Origin: Craspedostauros australis
Lineage: Eukaryota; Bacillariophyta; Bacillariophyceae; Mastogloiales; Achnanthaceae
DNA length: 64,000 nucleotides
Direction: 5' to 3'
Assembly: GCA_026770025.1 (NCBI GenBank)
Contig: JAMXDE010000054.1
Location: forward strand, 310,001-374,000
The translations under genes were made by a program, and so were the position numbers. Below are positions 32,956 through 44,690 of this stretch, one piece after another; the stretch's first letter is position 1; each line of letters begins with the position of its first letter. Under the pieces are notes generated by a model, which was not told where the DNA came from, made no database searches, and was given only the letters and a program-made list of their open reading frames with translations.

Positions 32956-33747
32956 TGTTGGCAAGTTCCGCTCACGGTAACCTACGATCGTGGAAGATGG
33001 TGTTGGTTGATAGTCGTCTGTTTGCTATTTCATTACTTGGCTACTCCGATGCTCTCAGTGTCCGTTCGTTCTCTTGCCCGATGCTCTCGGCGCTTCAATC
33101 TGTTTCGTAGATTCAGTCTCCGACTATGAGTTGGTACGCGAGATCATCTCTCGCTCCTTTCTGTATTCTCTCTCTCTCTCTCTCAACATCATGTGCTCGT
33201 GCTACATGACACTCCGTGTTCGATGCGTGCTCCGCATTCGACACTCTGTTCATTCAGTACTGGCTTCTACTCCATGAGTACTTACCATTTGAAGTTCACC
33301 TTCAGTATCCATGATCTTCATGGGTCATCTGATCTTCGCCTCCTGCTCTGACTTGGAGACAGCTGTCGACGTGGTGACATGTTGACATCCTGTCGACGTC
33401 AGTAGGCGTTCTTCTGCTCTCCAGATGTCACGTTCCATTGGTGATGCAGGAGTCTGTCAGATGATATCGTCATCTGAGGTTTAGTTGGGAAGTACCTCGA
33501 GATTCTCTTGGTACCATTGATGGATGGACGGACGATCTTCTGATTCTCTCAGAAATCGTCGATTGCAAATTTCCTCAAAAATCTTGCCCCTTTTCGTGTG
33601 TTCCATTTCCCCTGTAATTCTGACGAATCACAGCATACTATGGACACGAGTATAGTTATACCGTCCAAGTGCGTATGAGAGAATAGCGGGTGAACGATGC
33701 ACATATACACGTACATCTTGACGTATACTCACATGTACATCTCGACA
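32956..33747 (-). repeat. Copia B 5' LTR
   Basis: 792 bp, same orientation as the 3' LTR with visible point differences. In the element sense it is followed directly by CGTTTATAAACG, a perfect 12-bp palindrome, where a primer-binding site is expected. No tRNA 3' end complement was recognised there. Confidence 0.92.
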
Positions 33748-34740
33748 ACTGCTAGTAGAGCTGTTATCACTATTGGCTTGCTGCAACTGGCGCAAGTAGT
33801 TGGCATTTTCGTCGTCCTCATCGGAGATACGGCGTTTCTTCTTCTTGGTGCGCTTGCTTGGCAGGGAGCTGACAAGTTGGTTGAACACCTCTTGGGTCAA
33901 GACCACGTTGAGGCTCTCATCGTTCTTGCCAGGACTCTTTTTGCCCTTGTATGGAACGCGCCACCCACTTGGGCGACTGTCCGCGTTCTTTGGGTCATTC
34001 CAGCACTCGCTGGTATTATGCCCAATTCGGCCGCATCTTCCACACTTTGGTGGGGCATCGCCGCTATCGCGGTTCTTGCGCTTATTGTTGCGGTCGTTGC
34101 GCCCTTTGTTGCTCCGGTTGCCACGCAAGCCCTTCTCGGCCTTCTTGCCCTTTTTGGCACTGTGGTTCTTCTTTGCCGGGCGGCAGCTATTTGCCACGTC
34201 GAGGAGACGGCGGTAGAGGTCCTCAAAGGAGTGCTCATACACCTGGTACCCGCTTTGGAGCAGGGCACGGCAGTACTCCTCTGGGCTTGCACGATCCAGG
34301 ATCTCCACCAACTCGAAGTCAGGGAAGGATGCGGCAACATTGCCATTGCCTGGGCTTGGCATGAATGGGAGGTATTGATTGAGCTCCAGCAGCCGCGCAC
34401 GGAAGGCAGACAGCTCACCATGGTCGTACTTTGCGTACTGACGCATGTAGTTGCGCTGGCGTCTCCACGCGCTCGATGGGTGTCCAAAGAATGGCACTCC
34501 AACTGCTGCGAGTCCTTCCTTGAGCTTGCGTGCTGCAGCAGCGGCGGTGTTTCCGGGTACGGCTTGGACGGCTGTTGCGAATCGATTCTGCGCGTCTCCC
34601 ATCAGTAGGTTGTTCAGATGCACCATCTTCTGGGTCGCTGTCGTCATGCGCTTCGCAGCCATCAGCGTGTCGAATTCCCGGCGGAAACGGAGCCATTCTT
34701 CAGCGCTTCCGTCATTGAACTTGAGTACTTGAGTCTCCAC
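33748..34740 (-). pseudogene. Truncated Gag of a second retroelement, cut by the copia B LTR
   Basis: About 331 codons precede the LTR junction (SSTSS then LTR). The region has a helical capsid-like part starting ETQVLKFNDGSAEEW, a basic Lys/Arg/Asn-rich stretch and a single CCHC knuckle CGRCGRIGHNTSEC, followed by a KRTKKKKRR cluster. The ORF start is a GTG and the frame is open further upstream without ATG, so the true start is unclear. Pol of this element is not in the window. Confidence 0.75.
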
Positions 34741-34773
34741 GGTGTCGGTGTTGGCTGGATCACTTGGATCCTC

Positions 34774-34838
34774 GTATGACCCGTGTGAGCCAATAGCGGT
34801 GCGGTCCAGGCAGGATTCTTTGATTTTGGTACTTAGAT
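34774..34838 (+). repeat. Dispersed conserved motif, diverged copy
   Basis: TATGACCCGTGTGAGCCAAT and GCGGTGCGGTCCAGGCAG match the motif at 59985-60055 (reverse strand). Both copies also share AGGCCTTA-TTATAAAGTTAT about 80-120 bases further out (34909-34929 here). Confidence 0.6.
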
Positions 34839-36379
34839 TTAGATGAAACTTTGCCTACGTGCAATTTAACACACTTAGATTGAGAATACGAGATTACAGC
34901 TCCAGAAAGGCCTTACTTATAAAGTTATGAGATGATGAAGTTGGGCAGGCTACCTCTAATGGAGCCCGCGATCTGTCGTGTTGTTTTTTCTGTGTTTGGG
35001 ACTATCTCATGACATTTGGCTTGGTTCACGAGTTCGAGAATCTGTTTTTGGCAGGTTGGAGGCAAAATATGATGCCGACTGCCGCACAGACGGGCAGACG
35101 ACAAATTTTCGCGGTGCGACAACTCGATCAACCCTCGGTGTCAACGTGTGCAGCTGCCCCAGCTGCTCTTCCCCCGCTCATTCTCGTTTCATAGCGTACA
35201 GGATTATGATGGTGAAGGCGGTACTTCCAATGGGCTGGGCATAATCGAGCTTAAAGCTTCTGAAAGAGCGAGACGACGATGGAGAATGGGGTTGGCATCC
35301 TCAGTCTGGTGCATTGCCGTGTTGTACTGTGGCGAATGCCCTTGTTCACATGTGTTCGATCTCAGTCGTTCAATCCAACCCATGTCGAAGAAACCTTCCC
35401 CAGCCTTTGACGCGCGTCATTTATGAAGCATTGAAGTCAATGCAGTCTTCTGGGTGGCAGTAAGCAAGCTGGGGAAGAAGCATTGGTGGAACCACTCCAA
35501 TCGTGATCAATTCAAAGCGAGGGTGGCTATTTTAAACATTTGCTCGCGTAACCCCCATGGGCGTCATTCGTGTTGCGTGGCAAAATTCCACACAATTTAT
35601 ACTACTGATAAATGTGAACGTTTGAAATTCAAATTTGAAATTTCCGGATGGCTCTCGTATTTTGTCATTGACATTTGTCAAACGTCATCATCAAATGTGC
35701 TTGTCCAATCATTTCTTCTCATCATCATGACGTAGGTATGCGGGTACACGGACAGACAATGGACGGTTCTCGCAAAGCTTCCAACTCGACAAAATCAACG
35801 TCTCGTTCTGTGAGAGACAACACCGCCCATCACAGAAACTGAACAACAAGCGCAAATACATCCAGTACAGCAAGTCAATCAGGCCCGCAGATCAACATCA
35901 TCACCTACAACGACTCTAGTGTGGCCATCAACGATATGCAAAATGCGCGCTGAGTAGAAGGACACTGCGTACTTTCGAATCGACAGCATCATTGACAACC
36001 GTTGGACACCACCATCATATGAACACACCCATGGAGATATACACCAAACTACTCCACCAACACCTACGGCAGCATCATCAGCGGAAGAAGCAACCATCGT
36101 CAACAATCTGCACCAACGCATGAAGAATACAAGTAGGATGGAAGGGTGATGGTGCATCTGCAGATACATCTCCTCACGTTGCCACTGTAGGCCAAGTTTG
36201 TATGCTCCATGACAGTTCTGGGCAAAGAGAGATGAAGAGCAGTCAGCAACACCCAGCGAGCTGCGAACGCCCTGCATCAGGCAAATCACCTCATCAACAA
36301 TGGCATCACAACAACAAGGATCATATATATCACACACGGATTACAACGGTTACGTCATGCGCCGATGGCGCTTTTATTC
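34839..36379. other. Spacer between retroelements
   Basis: AT-richer stretches and short overlapping ORFs. No gene, RNA or obvious repeat beyond the shared AGGCCTTACTTATAAAGTTAT motif. Confidence 0.45.
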
Positions 36380-36460
36380 CGCCTCGTTTATTCAACGTGA
36401 TAGCACATTGCGGGAACGGAGTGGAGTTGTGTGGCAGCTGTGGGTGCCGAGAGAATAGCG

Positions 36461-37493
36461 TCAGGTCTCGGTTGAAGATCGGCGCGTTGCTGCGTGGGCT
36501 GAGTCAGAAGCGAAGGTCGTCCGTCGCCGGACGTTGAGCATCCAGTTGGAGAGCACCGTCGGGAGAGGGGGGCTGGCGTGGCCGAGTGCATTGTGCATGG
36601 TTTGAACCCATTCCGAGAGAGCGTGGGTTTGCTGTATGGGAGACGGCTGTTCCCAGAGGGGTCGCAGCGCGGGCGGAACGAGCGCTGGCTCCACCAACCG
36701 GATTTGGAGGGCCTGTTGCTGGAGCAACGCTACCATATTGTCGGCGAGCTGCGAGGCTTTAACCTTGTTGCGGTCTTTCCACTGTTCCAGCATTGTGTGC
36801 CACAGCAGATTGGTCACGCTGGCTTGCCAGTCTCGGAGTTGGCGGGGTGTTTGTCTGCAGCGGTGCTGGGCTGCAGGAGGGGCATGTTCTCGCCAGGTCG
36901 TAGCCCACCCAACCCACACTATGGCAGTCCATCCCACTTTCGCTTGTTTTGTTGGATGCTCTTGGTGGGGGAGTCGCGAATGCCCGATGGAGGAATGCCT
37001 CCTGTGGATATGCGGGTGAGGGCCGTGCATAGCAGTTGAGCGACGAGCGGTGGCGGGTGGGCGGTCGCACGATTGACCGCACTTTGAGCATAGTCTTGGA
37101 CCAAATGGCCTGGCTGGATGCACTCGGGCACATGACAACGTGTGAGTTGTCTTCTGGTTGGCCGCATTGGGGGCATGTGTCAGAGGTCTCCTGCTGTCGT
37201 CGCTGCATGTTCTTGCCGCTAGCACCGGCGCCAGCCATGAGCTTGAGTAGTGTGCGACGCTTGCCGCCTTGCCAACGTCGGGAGTTGGCCCGCATGGGCG
37301 CCCAGTCGACCTCAGAGGGGTGTACGTGTCCCCAGCGACAACACCACTTGAGCTGGATGCCGGTGCCGTCAAGTGTGCTGTGCACCGTCCAATAGTCGAG
37401 GTCGGTGAAGGGCGTGGTGCCCACGGTCAAGGTCCAGCCTCCAGTGGGTACTGGGGGAATAGCATTGCTCCACCCGGCTTGACTTGAGATCTC
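36461..37493 (-). pseudogene. LINE ORF2 C-terminal extension with CCHC finger
   Basis: After a TAG at 37494-37496 the ORF2 frame continues (WTVHSTLDG, then GGKRRTLLKLM) to a C-x2-C-x7-H-x4-C finger (CPQCGQPEDNSHVVMC). A one-base shift near 36.93-37.0 kb moves the likely frame to one encoding AIVWVGWATTWREH, then LLWHTMLEQWKDRNKV, ending at 36461. The amber codon follows WQ and could be a CAG or TGG change. Confidence 0.7.
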
Positions 37494-40400
37494 CTATTGC
37501 CAGCCTGCGTGGGCGTCGGCGGCAACGTTCATGGTCTCCCATTCCGTGAGAGGCTGGCTGGAGTCGTCCGCGTGGCCTTTCACTTCCTGCTGCCTGAATT
37601 GCACCGTCGTTTTGCGCAGCTGGCGGACGATTTCCGCTCTGAGATCGTGATCAGGTCGCCTGGGGTCGGGCCACTGGGCACTGGTCGTAGACCTGAGCGC
37701 CCTGTCATTGTCGCACGCGATGGTGGCGCTGCCGGTCACACCTGCCCACTCTGCAATGGAAGTCACAACCCATATGGACATGAGCACGCCAGCAAGTTCG
37801 GCCCGATTTGAGTCCGTCGGGTGTGATCCTGTGGGAACTGCAGATGTGGCGATGATCTGGTGTGAGCTGTCGCCGACCTCACTTTGAATAACTGCTGCGG
37901 CTGCTCCTTTGCTGTGCTTCGCGGACGCGTCGCTGCAGGCGGCACATGTGCCGGTCATGATCGACTGGACGATTTGGTGGACGTCACCTTGGATCTGCAG
38001 CATTGGTAGCATGGCAATGGCTGCAGGGCCTTTGTGGTGTAGCCAATCACGAATGGAGGTTGGGTTAGCGCGGGCCTGGATGCCCCCGGATGCTGTGGTG
38101 GCGACTCCTGATCGCCGGGCATATCTGTCGACCACGTGTGTTGGACGAGGGCGGTTGGTGTCGCGGACGCTCGTCGGACCTGGTAGCCTGATCGTCCCGT
38201 CTGGGAGTTGGACAGCACGGCGCGAGGATGCCTGGTACCACAGGCCGAGGGTCGTCTGCACGTACCAACCTGGTCGGTCTGCGGCCACCAGCGCTACCAG
38301 CACGTGTTCCCAGGCTTCCCACGCTGTCCAGGTTACGGTTCCTGTCTTGGGCCATGTGGTGGTGCCTGACGGCAGCCGGAATCTTCGTAGGACTTCTGGG
38401 AGGATGCGCGCGCCACAGGCAGAGGTGATGTCTGACAGCCAAAGGGCCCTGAGGTGTATGCGGGCGACGTTGGCCAGCCCCAGCGTTGTTGTAGGGACTC
38501 CTGCTTGAATGGCTAGGTGCATGATGGTCTCGTTGCCGCGGCGCGGTTTGCTGGCAGCGCTGCCTTGGTCTGTCATGATGATGCCGAGCTGGGAGGCGGT
38601 GCGGAAGGTGTTTTGCCACCACGCTGTGGCCGTCCAGGTCTTCCATTTCCGTTCATGCTGTTGCAGCCGCCCGGGTAGTCCGGTCCACAGTTCGAGGTGT
38701 CGACGTGAGGTGCGCAGCAGTTGGCCTGTTTCCGTATCTTGCTCGAAGTGCTGCATCACCATGGACAGATGGGAGATGACTTGTACCGTGTGCAGGTTGG
38801 GCACCCCCATGCCCATGGCATCAGCATGGCCGAAGATGTACTCCCTGGCGATTGTCTGGGCGATACCCATGGACGGAAGAGCCGCGGTCAGGGCGGTGCT
38901 CATCACTGTGCGCCATTGGGCTGGAGACATGGTGGCAGCAGGAGCAGAGTAAGTCAGCGACGGCCACAGTACGGACTTGAGGGCGATTTCCGTGTCTTGT
39001 TTGCTGATTCGGGACGTTCTGATGCGTTCCGCCCACTCCCTCGATTTGTTCAGGAGGTAGCTGACGTGCTCTGTTTGCTTGCCATCTCTCCGAGATATCA
39101 TCCCCAGGTATTTGACCGCTGTTCGAGGACCGGTCAGTGCCAACCTGATGCGCTGGCCGTCTGGGGAGTTCATGTGGACTCCGGTGGCGGGAGTGGACAG
39201 GTCGTAGGTCCATTGCGTTATGTGCCACTTAAACTGGATCAGTTGCCAGAAGCTCTTTGTCGGTTCTAGAGCTCCGCCTGTGGCAGTGAGTAGACTGTCC
39301 CAATGGTCGACTGCTGCTTGGAAGGCTGTGGCCTGCGCATTTGGGGTGTGTGCTTGCAGGCTCTGCATCACGTTGGTATCGTTGACATAGGCTGTCCCCG
39401 TGATGACGTGGCCAGCATTGGTGGTAGGATCCGGGAGGCTGAGTCCGTGCCCGCGGCGGCGCATGCTGTCGATGATGGCCGAACTGATGAGCAACCAGCC
39501 TGTAGGCGCGGACCTCAATCCCTGGACTAGGCCTTGGAGGAATTGGCCTTGTTGTTTGCCTGAGTACGAAGCGGTTGACGTGTCTGCGGCGGTGCGGATG
39601 CGGTGGGTCATCGCCTGCAGAGTACGCAGGGTGCTCTCGATGGGCGCTGCTGGCACTCCCTGTCGTCGTAGGGCCAAGCCGAACACAGGGTGGGCAATCC
39701 GATTGTAGCATCCCTTCGTGTCGTTTGAGCAGACCGCGTAGTGGAGACCTGTGACTCGGCCTATGTCATCGATGAGGGTGGTGTTGAGCAGGACTTCTTG
39801 GGCCGTGTGGGCTTTCCGGCTTCCGTATTGTTCTGTCGCAATGGTCCCATTGCTCTCCGCGTGCGATCTGGCCTGCTTGCCGAGGAGGCGATTGTTCATA
39901 TTGAAGTCGCCTTCCATGAGGCCGATCGTCCTTGTTTTGGTGACTGCAAGGTTGCCCAGCTTCTTCCTCAGCTGTATGTTGGTGCATTGCTGCCATCTCT
40001 GGAGGCTGTAGCCAGTGCGATAAGGGATCTCACGCAGTATGGCATCGATAAGAGCGAGCTCTGGCACCTTCACATTGGCTTTCCAGCACCCGAAGTGAAT
40101 TCCAGACGGCCCGGAAGACGTGCTCTCTTTGATGCGTGACCACCCTTCGGAGTGACTTTCTTGGGTGATGGTCGTGTGCTGCCGGGGCCATGGGCTTGCT
40201 TGTGGAGGTTGGTGCAGAGCTTGGAGCACTTCGTTGGTACTGGCACTGATCTGGGACGGAACAATGCCGCGTAGAACTGCTGTGGCCGCCGTGCTGGTGC
40301 CAAACCGGCCAAGGCTGCGCTTCAGTGGTCGTTGGCAGACTTCAGCGCGCCAGGCCTGGCTGTACTTGTCAATGTTGTTGTTACAGCATGCTCTGGCCAC

Positions 40401-42038
40401 ATCTTCCCCAGATGTGAGGAGGTTCCCTTGGCCTCCTGGCCCGTCGTCGACAATGACGGACACTTCGGAGTCCTCTCCGTTCGCTTTCAGCGCCCAGCTG
40501 ATGTGCCGGTAAGTCGCGCGCGTGTCTTCTCTTTGTTGGATTTGGGCTCTGTATTTTGCAGTATCCTGGCCTGTCCGGGAGACTTCCGCTTTGTCATCTG
40601 CAAGGAACGTCCTCCGGTGGTTAGCTGCGTCTTGTTTCTCTTGTCGGTATCGGTGCCATGCATCGTTTCTGCATCTGCTCATCTCTGTCAGGGTCATTTG
40701 CCGGGTGAGTGCTGATAGCTTTTCCTTTTTCCTGGCTTTGTCGACTGTGCGCCCTTTGATGTTATGTCCTTTTCTGCGCTTGATGCTGAGGGTCCAGAAC
40801 CTGTGCTCCCAGTGTATCTTCCACAGTGCTGGCGAGAATGGGACTGCACCTGCACGTACGCGGCGACAGTGGCGTTCTGCGTGTAGGATGGCCTGGGTTC
40901 GGTCTTTGTCGATTGCTTCGAGTTCGCGGATTTGTGTTGTTGTGATGGGGCCTTCTCCGATTTCCGAGTTGAGTGCTTCTGTGCGTGCTCGTAGCTGTTT
41001 GTTGTTGGCCTGTTCGGTATATGCTTCTGTGTACCTGCGCACGGTCGCTGGTTGGTTGAGCTGCAGCCTCCGTCCTCTGAATGGCGTGGTGGGTTGTTTG
41101 GAGGGTCCGAGTAGGCTGGCCACGACAATGTCCATCCACACTGCTCTGTGGTCCCAGCTGCTGTAGGCCGTGAGGCCCAGCTGAGATGGGCGCACATCGC
41201 TTGTGGTCCATATGCCGTCGATTGGGATTCCTCTGGTGTTCCTGATCATTGTGGCGTATGGGTGGTTGATCTGTTTTGAGTGATGTTCTTGCATGCCTTC
41301 GGACTGGAGCATGGTTGATATTTTGGATCTTCTGATGTCCATGTTTACATCACCCCCTATGATGATCATTTCTCCTGCTTGCTTCCAGAGCGATATCTGG
41401 GTTTTCAGGTCGTGGATGAGCAGGTCTATCGGCTCCAGGTTGGATCCTCGTTGGGCTGCCTTGATTGCTTGTTGATTGTAGACTGTCCCAGTGGTTTGGG
41501 TTGACTTCGTGGGAACGTAGATTGACACCACTCGGACTTTGATGCCCTGCTTGCCTTGCAGCAGCATGCTTGCCCATCGCCCGCTTTGGTTGGGGTCGTT
41601 GCTGCGTGACAGCACTCTGCCAGCGGCGTTGCCGTGGATGAGTACTGCCGTGCCGCCCCACTGGCGCGGGTTGCGGGTGGTGGTCTGATAGTGCGATGTG
41701 CTGGCTTTTACCATGCGTAGGTGTCGCTCTGCTTGGTGTGTAAGTGTGGAATCCGTGGGAACTTGGTTCCAGTTGAGTCCAACCTCCGTGATAAGGAGTA
41801 TGTCGATGTGGTGTTGGCGTGTGAACTGCCATAGGTCGTCGTTCTTGGGTTCCGTTGGGTCTGGTGGTAAGCTTCCGATGTTGAGGGTCGCTATCCTGAT
41901 GTGGCCTTTTGGTTTGGGCTGGGTGGTTTGTCCTATGTGTTGTTGTTGAGTAGTTGATCTGTCCGGTCTCAATTCCTCTTGGTTGTCGGGTCCGTTGTTG
42001 TTCGAGCTGGACTGTGCCCGGTTGTGACTGACTATCAT
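37494..42038 (-). pseudogene. LINE ORF2: endonuclease, reverse transcriptase, RNase H
   Basis: 1514 codons from the ATG at 42038. The endonuclease (about residues 45-315) shows IATLNIGSL, LLITEVGLN, IIGGDVNMD and SSWDHRAVW. RT (about 560-950) shows SSGPSGIHF, SNDTKGCYNRI, GLVQGLRSAPT and a motif C reading AYVNDT near residue 883; the codon AAC at 39383-39381 stands where Asp is expected. RNase H (about 1370-1510) shows CSDASAK, NRAELAG, ACDNDRAL and VKGHADD. The mutated motif C should abolish polymerase activity. The frame is otherwise open to a TAG at 37494. Confidence 0.9.
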
Positions 42039-42094
42039 GGTCGCGGGTCTCCATTGGACTGCGGAGGTTCGCTGTCAGGTTTGCCAAGTTGCTG

Positions 42095-44647
42095 TCAGAG
42101 AGCTTGTACTTGTGCAAGCAATTGTTCTTCCTTAGATTGGGGTTGGTTGTACCTGGTAGCAGTTCCTGTGCGGAGGATGCTGCTTGGGTTGGTGGTTGCT
42201 TGGTCTTGTTGTCCTTGTTGTGAATTGGTTTCGGCAGAGTTGTCGGTGGTTGGTCTGGGGGCCGCCATGTATGCTGAGTCCATCGACCTGTTGGCTGTCC
42301 CAATTGTTGAGTTCGGGTTGACCAAGCTGCAGTTGTCGAGTGCAGCCGGCCAGTGGTTGACTGGCATCATGTCGGGTATGTTGGTGATGACTATGCTGGC
42401 CGGAAAGGATTCGTCGGCAATCGCGCCGAGACAGTGAACATCTGGGGAGGTGTAGTCATTGGTTTCTGGGTCATACACGATGCTCAGGCTTGCCAACCAG
42501 ACCTCTGGGCTGAACCACTTCTCCGCTTTGTCTCCCACTTTGTGTCTTGCCACTGCTGGTAGTAAGCTCATGAAGTGTTTTGCATCTGCCAGATACTCTG
42601 GGAAGGAATGTGCCACGATCTGGTCGTCTGTGCCCTGGGCTCTGTCCACGCTGTGGAAGATGCTCTTTCCTTCTGGGTTGGTTTTGCGGAGGATAAGCTT
42701 CCGTAGTGTGATGGAATGCCTGTCCTTGCCTTTAACCTTTTTGTCCAGGTGCATGACTCCGTCTGAATCGGAGTACTCGATCACGGAGAGGATGGCTTGG
42801 TGTTTTGCAAGCAGGTCTTCTTGGAATGCTGTCTTTTTGCGCGACATCTGCTCGTATTTCTTGTCGGGCAGGAATCTGAATTTTATTTCGCCAGGCCGTT
42901 CTGACACTGTGTTGAAGAGAGTAGTTACCGCTGCGACGGCTGCGTATGCTTGTGACCTTTCCACTTCCAGCTTGACAGCTCTCCATGGTTGGACCGTCCA
43001 ATGGCGTTTCCCGTTTTTGTCTTTTTCTTTGGTTGCCTCGCTGACCTGAATGATGATTTTGATCTTCCTGCCCACCCTGATTTCGCTGTGGATTCGCCTG
43101 AGGCTCCTGTTGATGACTTCAACAGTCCCGTTGACGTCCGTGAAGCCTCCAGTGTAGAGTAAGAACCCAATCTCTTTCACTTCTTCTGCCTCTTGCAATT
43201 GTGCCAGGTATAGACCTTCATGTTCGTTGTATTTGTAGGCATTGAGTTCAGAGTTCCGGTCGGCGGTGATGTCGAAAGGATCCTCGCGTGTCGTGATTCG
43301 TACCTTCGCGAAAGTGATGCCGGTGGCGCCTGATGGTGCTCTGAGTCCGGGGAAGAACGTCCAGAGATCTTCCATTCGCTCTGGTATTTGACCTGAGTGG
43401 GCAATGTGTGGGCTGGTGTTGCTGCTTTCTCTCCATGGTAGAATCGTGGCCGATGAGTCGATGCACCGGATTTGTCGGAGTCATCATTTGATTCTATTTC
43501 TCACCGCGTCAGTGGTATCCTCCTCCGTTCTGTCCATGTTAAGCTTGATTGTGAACCTGGTGCTGTATTCGTGCCTGGGAGGGGCAATCTTTGCCTGCGA
43601 GGTGTTGGACTTGTTGTCCGAACTCACTGAGTTGTCGTCTGCGTTGGTTTTGTTGCGTGGTGAGCGTTGTGGGCCGTGGCGTTGTTTGGTGATGCCTGAG
43701 TCAGTCGATGTGTCGCTGCTGTTTCCTGATCTGGTTGAGTGCATGCTGTTGTAGCTGTTCTGGCTGATTTGTGCCATATCCGTGGTGTGTCATGGCGACT
43801 TGAACCTGGTGCGTTTGGAGGGTTGCCTGCTGGTGTACGAATCGCTGTCGGTGCTGAGTGATTCTGTTCCTGTGTTGGTGGGCATGGCTGCTACCTTGCT
43901 CGCATTGGGGCGGTGGGCTGCGATTGTCGGATTGATCTGTCTTGACAGCAGAGTGAGTCCATCCATGGCGTCTTCGTTGGCTTCAGATACGCTGCTGGGT
44001 GCTGCGCCGAGATCGTAGTTGGACCCCAGTACTCTGTTGGCGGCTTTTCACACTTTGACTGCTCTTGTGCTCTTTACCGTCCCGTTGTTGTTGAGGTGTG
44101 CTTTGAATACTTCCAGTGGGTTGGTAGATGCTATGTTGATGACGAACTGTAGGAGCCAGAGTCTGGTGGGGTCTTTGTTTGGGAGTGTGATTGGGCCAAA
44201 TGATGTCACCCTGCTGTCTGCTAGGTCGCGGAAGAAGTGTTCCCACTGCTTGATGGTTGGGTTTTCTCTATCTGCCGTGGCCTCATCTCTGTTGTACCAC
44301 ACCGCTCGGGCCCTCCATGCCATCTTTGCTGCTCTGTCAATAGAGCTGTCTCCTGTTGCTTTTGCGAATGGCGTGATGTTGATGCCCGTCTTGTTCGCTG
44401 CTGTCTTGAAGGTGCTCGATCTTGGTTTGAAGGTGATCGAGACATCATCTGGGTCATTCTCCTCCATTCCTCCGTCGTATGGGATAGCTCTTTTTGCTTG
44501 ACGTCGTGCGCGGTGTTGGTTGCTTGTGTCCGTGGCCATGGTCGCCTCCAGTTTGTCTGGTTCCTTGGTGGGAAGCGTCAAAGTTGGACCATCTTCATGG
44601 TTTCGCTCATCGCGGTGGCTCGTTTTGGCTTGCTTGTTCGAAGTCAT
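42095..44647 (-). pseudogene. LINE ORF1, one frame with four in-frame TGA codons
   Basis: From the ATG at 44647 a single frame of about 850 codons reaches the stop at 42095. It is interrupted by TGA at about 44048, about 43790 and a tandem pair at about 43482 and 43479; no indels are needed. The N-terminal part is charged, with a helical region around WRARAVWYNRD and an FFRDLADSRV segment. The middle is Ser/Thr/Asn-rich and the C-terminal 430 codons are a globular domain followed by a Gln-rich tail. No CCHC knuckle was seen in it. It belongs to the element because it shares strand, spacing and decay state with ORF2. Confidence 0.75.
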
Positions 44648-44690
44648 TTTGCTGTGCTGTTGTTTGTGTTGTGTTAGGGGATTAATTAGT

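Larger units (their letters stand above)
25763..33747 (-). mobile_element. Copia B: Ty1/copia retrotransposon with two LTRs
   Basis: Two same-orientation LTRs (25763-26560 and 32956-33747) flank a 6.4-kb interior with gag, protease, integrase, RT and RNase H on the minus strand. A purine-rich AGGAAGGG precedes the 3' LTR. The flanking 5-mers (GGCCT left, ACTGC right) do not match, so the element has probably been joined to new flanks by recombination or deletion. The interior carries three frame disruptions (two near 29.93-30.03 kb, one near 27.1 kb), so it is not currently functional. Confidence 0.92.
36380..44690 (-). mobile_element. LINE-type (non-LTR) retrotransposon with endonuclease, RT and RNase H
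   Basis: ORF1 and ORF2 are in order on the minus strand with a 56-bp gap. ORF2 has an apurinic-type endonuclease, RT, RNase H and a C-terminal CCHC finger. ORF1 has four in-frame TGA codons, ORF2 has an amber stop and a downstream frameshift, and the RT active site is changed. The element is dead but nearly full length. Its 3' end has AATAAA-type sequences at about 36380-36400 (minus strand). Target duplications were not found. Confidence 0.88.

Noticed and set aside
36759-37430. Separate gene downstream of LINE ORF2
   Set aside because: It is in frame with ORF2 across the amber stop and carries the C-terminal CCHC finger expected for such elements.
42095-44647. TGA read as a sense codon in this genome
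   Set aside because: Most other genes here end normally at TGA, TAA or TAG, and the same element has a mutated RT site and an amber stop. Decay is simpler.
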